Shown: positions 16,444 through 22,287 of the stretch, piece after piece | How positions within the stretch are numbered: position 1 is the stretch's first letter | Layout of the letters: each line of letters starts with the position of its first letter | From: CAYUIS01 sp964444825 | GTDB taxonomy: Bacteria > Chloroflexota > Anaerolineae > B4-G1 | DNA: 23,560 bases | Direction of reading: 5' to 3' | Assembly: GCA_964444825.1 (NCBI GenBank) | Contig: CAYUIS010000079.1 | Coordinates: 1-23,560, forward strand | Notes under the pieces: model-generated | The model's input: the letters and a program-made list of their open reading frames with translations, nothing else | Told to the model about the DNA's origin: nothing | Database searches by the model: none | Made by a program: the position numbers and the translations under genes

Positions 16444-17525
16444 TATTTGACCTCCTTCCTGCCCGCGATCTCGGCGTCCAACTTTTCCAGTTCGGGCATG
16501 ATGTCGTCGGGCAGTGGGATGACGCCCCCCATTCGCCCGTAGAACCGCACCGGACAGGCCCCCTCGACGGCCAGTCGCACGTCCTCGACCATTTGCCCGG
16601 CGTTCATCTCTACCGTCAGAATGCCCTTGACCCGTCTGGTCAACTCGGCGATGCGGGCGCTGGGGAAGGGCCACAGGGTGATGGGCCGCAAAAGTCCCAC
16701 CTTCATCCCTTGAGCGCGCATTTCCCTGACCACCGTCTGGCAGATGCGGCCCACAGTGCCAAAAGCGACAAGCAAAAAGTCGGCGTCTTCGGTGCTATAC
16801 TCTTTCCAACGCACCTCGTTTTCAGCGATCTTTTTGAGCTTGGCCTGCAAGCGCAAATTGACCTGTTCCAGGTTCTCGGCTCCTAGATAGAGCGAGGTGA
16901 TGATGTTGTGCTCCCTTCCTTTAGCGCCGGTGAGCGCCCAAGAGGCGCGCTCCGCTGGCGAACGGACGGGGCGCATGGGGGGCATCTCGGCTGGCTCCAT
17001 CATCTGGCCGATGGCGCCATCGGCGATGAATATGACGATGGTGCGATACTTGTCCGCCAGATCGAAAGCCAGCACCATCAGGTCAATCGCTTCTTGTACA
17101 CTTGAAGCTGCCAGGGCGATCATATGATAGTCGCCGTGGCCGGCGGACTTGACCGCCTGAAAATAGTCCCCCTGCGCTGGTTGGACGTTGCCCAGGCCCG
17201 GCCCGCCGCGCATGATATTGGTCACTACCACCGGCACTTCGGAGCAGGCGATGTATGATATTCCCTCCTGCATCAGGCTGACGCCAGGGCTGGAGGACGA
17301 GGTCATCACCCGCGCGCCGGCACAGGCTGCACCATAGACCATGTTGATCGAAGCGACCTCGCTTTCGGCCTGGAGAAAGACCCGTCCCTCTTCAGGTAGA
17401 CGCTTGGAAAAATGTTCCAGTACTTCTGTCTGCGGTGTGATGGGGTAGCCAAAGAAAGCCTCCACGCCAGCCCGTATGGCGGCCTCAGCGATAGCAGCGT
17501 TTCCTTCGATCAGTTCTTTTGCCAT
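16443..17525 (-). CDS. 2-oxoacid:ferredoxin oxidoreductase, alpha subunit (VorB/KorA-like)
   Basis: A 360-residue alpha subunit holding the pyrimidine-binding and transketolase C-terminal domains. Recognised parts: AGVEAFFGYPITPQTEVLEH at residues 20-40, LQAESEVASINMVYGAACAG, TSSSSPGVSLMQEGISY, and NIMRGGPGLGNVQPAQGDY. This last block is like the subunits usually named VorB (3-methyl-2-oxobutanoate dehydrogenase). The ATG at 17525 is chosen because AGGAGGT (17536-17542) lies about ten bases upstream; an in-frame GTG at 17537 falls inside that ribosome site. Fifteen bases separate it from the ferredoxin gene. I favour the branched-chain type but keep the general name. Confidence 0.92.
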   Translation of the reverse strand: MAKELIEGNAAIAEAAIRAGVEAFFGYPITPQTEVLEHFSKRLPEEGRVFLQAESEVASINMVYGAACAGARVMTSSSSPGVSLMQEGISYIACSEVPVVVTNIMRGGPGLGNVQPAQGDYFQAVKSAGHGDYHMIALAASSVQEAIDLMVLAFDLADKYRTIVIFIADGAIGQMMEPAEMPPMRPVRSPAERASWALTGAKGREHNIITSLYLGAENLEQVNLRLQAKLKKIAENEVRWKEYSTEDADFLLVAFGTVGRICQTVVREMRAQGMKVGLLRPITLWPFPSARIAELTRRVKGILTVEMNAGQMVEDVRLAVEGACPVRFYGRMGGVIPLPDDIMPELEKLDAEIAGRKEVK

Positions 17526-17540
17526 TCTCTGTTTCACCTC

Positions 17541-17789
17541 CTACACAGCGGCAACCGCCCGCTTGGGCTTCCGTTTCTGTCGATATACGGTGAAAACGAC
17601 ATCGGGGCAGATTGTGGCGCAGGTGGCACACCCGATGCACGCCTCGGGATTGGCCTTTTCGACCGGTCGATATCCTTTGGCGTTGAACCGTCCCTTTGCC
17701 AGTTGGAGGACCTGCTTGGGGCAGGCGGACACACACAGCCCGCACCCCTTGCAGCGATCCTGGTCAATGATCACCATGCCTTTTGCCAT
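17541..17789 (-). CDS. 2-oxoacid:ferredoxin oxidoreductase, delta (2x4Fe-4S ferredoxin) subunit
   Basis: An 82-residue ferredoxin-like subunit with two complete 4Fe-4S motifs: C13, C16, C19, C23 (CKGCGLCVSACP) and C51, C54, C57, C61 (CIGCATCATICP). The basic tail (KRKPKRAVAAV) is normal for this subunit. It passes electrons from the alpha-beta site to external ferredoxin. AAGGAGGAG precedes the ATG, and it is the first gene of the delta-alpha-beta-gamma operon, so regulation should act in the 80 bases before it, where an 11-bp direct repeat is found. Confidence 0.93.
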   Translation of the reverse strand: MAKGMVIIDQDRCKGCGLCVSACPKQVLQLAKGRFNAKGYRPVEKANPEACIGCATCATICPDVVFTVYRQKRKPKRAVAAV

Positions 17790-17805
17790 TGCTCCTCCTT
17801 ATACC

Positions 17806-17838
17806 AAGATACCCACGGCGAGTTCCGAAGATACCCAC
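17806..17838 (-). promoter_or_regulatory. 11-bp direct repeat upstream of the oxidoreductase operon
   Basis: AAGATACCCAC occurs at 17806-17816 and again at 17828-17838, exactly 22 bp apart, about two helix turns, on the plus strand (GTGGGTATCTT in the direction of the operon). It lies 17-49 bases before the delta-subunit start codon. A same-face, evenly spaced direct repeat suggests a regulator-binding site; no clear -35/-10 pair was found with it. Confidence 0.4.
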
Positions 17839-17869
17839 CGTGACAACAACGCCGGAAAACGCGCTTGTA

Positions 17870-18352
17870 TCAGCGCGACCACTGCTGCAACTCAATGACG
17901 TTTCCTTCCGGATCAGTCATATAGACGAACGTGATCTCCCCAGCACCGGAAATAGTCGCGGTAACAACCTCCCCGACGACTCCCCCGCCGGCCTTTATCA
18001 CCGCCTCTCGGGCCGCTTTGACATCATCTACTGCAAAAGCGATGTGCGCGAATCCCGGCCGGTTGATCGCGGTTTCCTGGGGTTCCAATTGCCGATGATA
18101 CTGGAATATCTCCAACGTCGGTCCCTGCTCCCCCAATCCGGGCAGACGCAGGTGCATCCCCTCTATCACGGCTCCGGGAACCCCCGTTCCATCCTCTAGC
18201 CACTGTCCGGAGAGCCGTCGCTCGGGCGGTACGGGCGTGCACCCAAAGACCTGCTCGTAGAACCGGGCAAGTTTTTTCCAGTCTTGGGCGATGATGCTAG
18301 TATGAACGAACCTGGCGCAGACGGTCACCAATGCTTGTGCCCCAAGCATCAC
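17870..18352 (-). CDS. VOC-family (glyoxalase/epimerase-like) protein
   Basis: A 160-residue single-chain vicinal oxygen chelate protein with two beta-alpha-beta-beta-beta modules. Candidate metal ligands are H17 (FVHTSI), E81 (TLEIFQY), H103 (GFAHIAFAVDD) and E154 (GNVIELQQW), the usual H/E/H/E set. The segment ITFVYMTDPEGNVIELQQW is typical. The family includes glyoxalase I, methylmalonyl-CoA epimerase and ring-cleaving dioxygenases; the presence of a loop (ERRLSGQWLEDGTG) and no glutathione-binding features does not settle which. Being just upstream of the oxidoreductase operon on the same strand, a role in CoA-ester or 2-oxoacid metabolism is possible. Starts at 18352 or one codon later; GGAAG lies just upstream. 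Confidence 0.85.
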   Translation of the reverse strand: MMLGAQALVTVCARFVHTSIIAQDWKKLARFYEQVFGCTPVPPERRLSGQWLEDGTGVPGAVIEGMHLRLPGLGEQGPTLEIFQYHRQLEPQETAINRPGFAHIAFAVDDVKAAREAVIKAGGGVVGEVVTATISGAGEITFVYMTDPEGNVIELQQWSR

Positions 18353-18454
18353 GCTTCCGAGCTATAGAGGGTATTGAATCGCCGCAACGGACCCATCCTC
18401 ATGATACCCTTTTCCCGCCTGGTTGTAAAGTGACGAGTGTCATAGTCCACTGCC

Positions 18455-19051
18455 CTATGGGATACGAAACCACTTTTTGACTTTGCCAACGAGGGGAACG
18501 GTCAGTTTCTCCTCCAGTTGGACCAGGGCCTCCTCTAGACTAGCCAAGCCGGCATCCAGCTCAACGATGTAGTCAACAAGCGGCGTCTCGGCGAGTGCAA
18601 TCTCGATCGGCACGTCTACATCGAGCGGGACCACGGTGGCAATGTCCACCGTATGGCTGATCGGCACGGTGATGTCCAGATTCACCGGAATGAGCGTGCG
18701 GACGGGCACGTCGATATCAAAGGTGCCCAGCAATCCGGCGTTGACGGGGATGATCACAACCGTCGAGATAGGAATAGTGGCTCGAATGGGGACGATGACT
18801 TCCTCCCTGAATGGAACACTCGTCTCCACCGGGATATCCTGCTTGACCTCGAAGGTGTAGGTAAAGGTATCGTCACCCACGTCGGTGATGGCAGAGCGAG
18901 CCTCAGTCACCACGCCCAGACCGACCTGTTGGGCATCCAGAGCGACCTCTTGGGCACGCAGCAGCCCAAAGATGACCACCCCGTTGAGTGCCAGCGAGAC
19001 CAAGGTCAGTAGAGTTAGCACGATCAGTGCGACCAGGTACAGCTTTTTCAT
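18455..19051 (-). CDS. Membrane-anchored protein with 14-residue Pro-centred repeats, function unknown
   Basis: A 198-residue protein that I do not recognise. Residues 4-32 form one long hydrophobic helix or uncleaved signal anchor after MKK. A linker follows (33-68). Residues 72-153 hold about six copies of a 14-residue unit in which a hydrophobic-Pro-hydrophobic triplet occurs at position 2-4 and often again six residues later (IPV, VPF, VPI, IPI, IPV, VPV, IPV, VPI, VPL, VPI). The end (about 160-198) is an amphipathic helix with a basic VKKWFRIP tail. The repeat looks beta-rich and extracellular. An AGGAG site precedes the ATG. It follows the methylase-like gene by 99 bases on the same strand, without clear coupling. 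Confidence 0.8.
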   Translation of the reverse strand: MKKLYLVALIVLTLLTLVSLALNGVVIFGLLRAQEVALDAQQVGLGVVTEARSAITDVGDDTFTYTFEVKQDIPVETSVPFREEVIVPIRATIPISTVVIIPVNAGLLGTFDIDVPVRTLIPVNLDITVPISHTVDIATVVPLDVDVPIEIALAETPLVDYIVELDAGLASLEEALVQLEEKLTVPLVGKVKKWFRIP

Positions 19052-19150
19052 TGATGGACTCCTGTGACATATTTACTGACAAGCTGGCGCGCCGGTTCAT
19101 TGGCGATCGACACAGCCCTGCCAGCGCGACGGTTACCCAATCTGTGTATC

Positions 19151-21490
19151 CTAGAACAGTGGGATCTGGGCCGTCTCCTGCTCCACGATGGGGTCAAGGC
19201 CCAGCACTGTTTTGAGAGCATGCCTATCCAGATCCCCCTCGGCGAGCAGGCGGCGCAAGTGACGAAACTTGACAAACTGCCACCCCTCCAATTCCACGAT
19301 TTGGGTCAGGCGTGGATCCCGTTGTAACTTGAAGCTGACCAGCCCTGCCCGCCCGCCCGGCAGAACCAGGCAGCGCTGTGCTCCTTCGTCCACCGCTCGC
19401 CTGGTCAAAAGATGGCACCCCACGTCCAACGCGACCGAGATGCGAAAGACATACACGTCCCGCCCCTCAGATCGCCAACGTACATCCCAACCCCCGTGCC
19501 GCCTCACCCCAAAGCCCAACCGCTTGCCCAGGGCCGCCAGGTTGTCCCGCTGCATCTTGCGTTCTGCAGAACGACGCTTGGGATCATCCTCAGGACGGAG
19601 ACGCAGGGTCCCATTTTCCGGCATGCTGTAAGAGTCGATACAGACCAGCACCAGCGACAGATCAGGCGTGAGGGGGCCAGGAAATCGAGCATAGACCGCA
19701 TTAACCAATTCCTCTGAATCCCAGACCGGACGTTGGGCCAACAAATCCCACACCTGATGCCCAACTCGATCGGCCAAGGGCTCACTTTCGGAACTCGGGT
19801 CCGCCAGCCACCACAATCCACCCTCCTGTTCATCCTCACCAAGAAGTTGGGCTAGCGAAATGTCCCCGAGGGCACGACGGACTGCACTGGTCGTAAACGC
19901 AAAAGCCCGGCCGCAATCCCTGTCTCCTTCCTTGCCGTCTTCCCTATAGACGGCGGCCACACGGGCCAGCAGCCCACGTTCGGCGAGCGCTGCGTACGCG
20001 CTGCCGCGCAGCAGCGGCCATCCCGTCGGCTCACCACGCTCCTGCAGCGTGGTGAGCACCCGCTCCCGTACGGCCGTCATCAACTCGCGTTCCAGCGTAG
20101 GGGCATCATCTGCCACCACGGGCGGTGCGACCGACGCCTTCCAGCGCCAGACCAGCCGATAGCCAACTTCGGGACTGTACCCCCAGGCGGCCAGTTTGAA
20201 GCCTGCACCACTGGCCGCTATAAAGACTGATTCGAGCAGTGTTTCTTCTGGACTGGAGAATGGCACGATCAGGTGTCCCTCAGGCGCAAGCAGTGGGCCA
20301 ACTGCTGCCAGCGCGTCCTGCAGCATATGGCAGTGCCAGTCCCAATCGAATCGCCGGCGGCGCAGAAAGGGACGCAGGCCCTGGGCCGCCGGCGATTCCC
20401 ACAGCCACCCTGCCCACAACGCCGAAAGTGCCCAAAAGACCGCGTCGGGTCGGGGTGGATCGACAAACAAAAGCGCAGCACCTCCCTGGGGGATGGTCTT
20501 TCCCACGTCTCGGGCCGCCCGTCTGACCAATCCATATCCACCCGCTTCGCCTCGCACCAACGCGCCGACATCCGAGACTGGCTGACCTGAGACGGAAACC
20601 TCCTCTGCCAAAAGCCGCGACAAGCTAGCCTCGAAAAGCAGCCACACGTTCCGCTCGACAAAGCGGGAGGGGATACGGAGCGTGCGCGGGCGCAAACGCT
20701 CCTCATCGTACGGATCGAGGCTGCTGCCAGCGTCAAAGCAGTCGAGCAGCGCACCGGTCAAAGCGAGAAGCGTCTTTTCGTCAGCCTCCAGCTTTTCTAT
20801 CCGCATAGCCAGGTCCATCAGCGCCGAGAGGTTGCGGGGAGTGTACAATTGGACCAGTTCAGCCGCCCGATCCCGCGCTGGGTGATCGAGCGGCGCCACC
20901 CGGTTCAAGGCATGGTAGTAGGTCAACCCTCGGGACTGGAAACGACGGACCGATTCGATGTCCTCGTCGTCGATCTCTCCCTCCTGCACGTCCTCGCAAT
21001 CGGGGCAGCGCACTGCCTTCTCAAACGGATACTGTCCATCCCGATCCCAAGCGAACCACTCGGCGATACCTTGGGCACCACAGGTGGGACAGGCCGAGCG
21101 GTAGAGGGTGACCATATGGTGGCGCAGGGGGACGTCGCCCTTGAGACCGTCGGCCAGGTGGGTGAAGACCGCATTGACTGCATCAGCATCCCGCACGCTC
21201 AGCCCCAGGCGGACAATCGTGAGAAGTATGGGATTGATACTAAACCCTAATGCGCGGCGGCCTGCGGAGACTGCCTCGCGCACAACCGCCGGCCCCTGGC
21301 AGAAGAGATCAACCACCAGTTCACCGGGTTGGGTGAGGGTCTCTACATACGTTCCTACTGCCCCGGCGGACTGGACAGGGCGGTAGCGGGTCAGCGGACC
21401 GTGGGGGGCGACGAGCCTGCCAGGGACGAACCAAGTTATGTCGGGCACGATTCTATTGTACACCGATCTCGCATAAACGCGAATACTCAC
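19151..21490 (-). CDS. DNA methylase-like protein with degraded catalytic motif
   Basis: A 779-residue protein counted from the GTG at 21490. Residues 57-92 resemble the SAM-binding motif of DNA methylases (VVDLFCQGPAVVREAV, then GRRALGFSINPI, where DPFCGSGT and DxNP are usual). A zinc-ribbon-like pair follows (CPTC 134-137, CPDC 162-165). The second half of the fold reads LLFVDPPRPDAVFWALSALW at 341-360, resembling the DPPY-YDN-YxxLSDF block of DUF1156-type methylases, but the aromatic residue is Arg. Residues 460-620 look like winged-helix material, and the last 150 (WDVRWRSEGRDVYVFRISVA; VLPGGRAGLVSFKLQRDPRL) form an unidentified alpha/beta domain. No Shine-Dalgarno site fits any start; GTGs at 21463 or 21448 are possible instead, the latter giving PDITWFVPGR. 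No restriction or helicase partner is next to it. Confidence 0.7.
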   Translation of the reverse strand: MSIRVYARSVYNRIVPDITWFVPGRLVAPHGPLTRYRPVQSAGAVGTYVETLTQPGELVVDLFCQGPAVVREAVSAGRRALGFSINPILLTIVRLGLSVRDADAVNAVFTHLADGLKGDVPLRHHMVTLYRSACPTCGAQGIAEWFAWDRDGQYPFEKAVRCPDCEDVQEGEIDDEDIESVRRFQSRGLTYYHALNRVAPLDHPARDRAAELVQLYTPRNLSALMDLAMRIEKLEADEKTLLALTGALLDCFDAGSSLDPYDEERLRPRTLRIPSRFVERNVWLLFEASLSRLLAEEVSVSGQPVSDVGALVRGEAGGYGLVRRAARDVGKTIPQGGAALLFVDPPRPDAVFWALSALWAGWLWESPAAQGLRPFLRRRRFDWDWHCHMLQDALAAVGPLLAPEGHLIVPFSSPEETLLESVFIAASGAGFKLAAWGYSPEVGYRLVWRWKASVAPPVVADDAPTLERELMTAVRERVLTTLQERGEPTGWPLLRGSAYAALAERGLLARVAAVYREDGKEGDRDCGRAFAFTTSAVRRALGDISLAQLLGEDEQEGGLWWLADPSSESEPLADRVGHQVWDLLAQRPVWDSEELVNAVYARFPGPLTPDLSLVLVCIDSYSMPENGTLRLRPEDDPKRRSAERKMQRDNLAALGKRLGFGVRRHGGWDVRWRSEGRDVYVFRISVALDVGCHLLTRRAVDEGAQRCLVLPGGRAGLVSFKLQRDPRLTQIVELEGWQFVKFRHLRRLLAEGDLDRHALKTVLGLDPIVEQETAQIPLF

Positions 21491-21604
21491 TTGGCGTCAA
21501 CCAGTTCCTATTCTACTATACGGTACGCCAAAGCGCCAGGTTGCTGCCCAGGCGTTGGAGCAACTTTGCCCCATCGTGGGTGTTGCTGTCGTTGGATAGG
21601 GCGA

Positions 21605-21633
21605 TTGCACCAAACGCGAATCGCAGCTATAAT
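21605..21633 (+). promoter_or_regulatory. Probable promoter of the small glycine-rich membrane protein gene
   Basis: TTGCAC (21605-21610), a 17-base spacer and a perfect TATAAT (21628-21633). Transcription would start near 21640, about 40 bases before the GTG start at 21679. It lies in the divergent gap between the methylase-like gene and this gene. Confidence 0.6.
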
Positions 21634-21678
21634 TGCGCGTACGATTGCTCAACCATATATTCGTTAAGGAGGCTCATC

Positions 21679-22059
21679 GTGAGACTAGATACAGATACAG
21701 CAATCAAGGCCGGATTGATCGGCGCGGCAGCCGGACTGGTGTTCGGCATTCTCGTGAGCGTTGTCCCCTTCCTCGTCTGCCTTTTTGGATGGATAGGTCC
21801 GCTCATCGGTCTGGCAACCGGAGCACTATACGTCCACCTAACGGTCATCAAGGAAAGCGTGACCGAAGGAGCGGTCGGCGGCGCCGTGACTGGCGCTATC
21901 GCATCGGCTGTCAGCGGCTTGGTCACCAATCTATTTAGCGTGATCCTCAGGGATGGAACCGTTGGTACTTTGGTCGTCGGTGTTTTGCTTGGGGCACTTG
22001 GTGGCGCCATCCTGGGTGGGCTCGGCGGTCTGATCTATGCCGCCATCAAGAAGGAATAG
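21679..22059 (+). CDS. Small glycine-rich integral membrane protein of unknown function
   Basis: A 126-residue protein starting with GTG at 21679, seven bases after AAGGAGG (21666-21672); a longer in-frame ORF from 21541 would include the promoter and is rejected. Four hydrophobic helices can be drawn at about 8-30, 32-52, 64-88 and 96-122, all rich in Gly and Ala with small-xxx-small patterns (GLIGAAAGLVFG, GAVGGAVTGAI, GALGGAILGGLGGL), favouring tight helix packing. The tail is AIKKE. It resembles unnamed small multi-pass proteins without known activity. It has a convincing promoter and terminator of its own and so is a single-gene unit. Confidence 0.75.
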   Translation: MRLDTDTAIKAGLIGAAAGLVFGILVSVVPFLVCLFGWIGPLIGLATGALYVHLTVIKESVTEGAVGGAVTGAIASAVSGLVTNLFSVILRDGTVGTLVVGVLLGALGGAILGGLGGLIYAAIKKE

Positions 22060-22082
22060 ACGTAAACATCTGCCAACTTGAC

Positions 22083-22120
22083 CAGATCAGAGTGGGGTCT
22101 CACCCACTCTGATCTGTGTT
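22083..22120 (+). terminator. Intrinsic terminator of the small membrane protein gene
   Basis: CAGATCAGAGTGGG (22083-22096) pairs perfectly with CCCACTCTGATCTG (22103-22116) around a 6-base loop and is followed by TGTTTATAT. It lies 23 bases after the stop at 22059. The tail is T-rich rather than a pure T run. Confidence 0.8.
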
Positions 22121-22168
22121 TATATCAGCCAACCGCCCTCGGTGTCTCGCAGCTCGATTGGGAAATGC

Positions 22169-22197
22169 TTGACATCCTCTTTCTCTTGTGGTATAAT
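22169..22197 (+). promoter_or_regulatory. Consensus promoter of the HemN-like radical SAM gene
   Basis: A perfect TTGACA (22169-22174), a 17-base spacer and a perfect TATAAT (22192-22197), with TGG just before it as an extended -10. Such a strong promoter, together with the operator-like repeats that follow, suggests control by repression. The leader would be about 80 bases to the GTG at 22288. Confidence 0.85.
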
Positions 22198-22219
22198 TAG
22201 TGTTAATAACACACTAATT
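22195..22219 (+). promoter_or_regulatory. Operator-like inverted repeat 1, overlapping -10 and transcription start
   Basis: AATTAGTGT (22195-22203) and ACACTAATT (22211-22219) are perfect reverse complements around a 7-base centre. The left arm begins inside the -10 hexamer, so a bound protein would block the polymerase. The core TTAGTGT-N7-ACACTAA is shared with the second repeat. Confidence 0.65.
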
Positions 22220-22249
22220 GGCGCGTTCGCCGCTTCTCTTTTTTGATAA

Positions 22250-22276
22250 CATTTAGTGTCTTTACGACACTAAATG
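22250..22276 (+). promoter_or_regulatory. Operator-like inverted repeat 2, abutting the ribosome binding site
   Basis: CATTTAGTGTC (22250-22260) and GACACTAAATG (22266-22276) are perfect reverse complements around a 5-base centre, again containing TTAGTGT-N7-ACACTAA. It lies 56 bp centre to centre from repeat 1 and directly adjoins the Shine-Dalgarno site GAGGAGG (22276-22282). It might act as DNA operator, or as an RNA hairpin affecting ribosome access; the shared core favours the former. Confidence 0.65.
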
Positions 22277-22287
22277 AGGAGGTCTCA

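Noticed and set aside
16444..16674. N-terminal extension of the oxidoreductase beta subunit
   Set aside because: The added 77 residues are Arg/Gly-rich, lie inside the alpha gene, and the ATG at 16443 has an ideal ribosome site.
21541..21678. N-terminal extension of the small membrane protein
   Set aside because: It would include the TATAAT promoter; the GTG at 21679 has AAGGAGG at good distance.
22195..22276. CIRCE element (HrcA operator) or LexA box
   Set aside because: CIRCE is TTAGCACTC-N9-GAGTGCTAA; arms here read TTAGTGT/ACACTAA with N7, and neither a LexA nor a Fur consensus fits.
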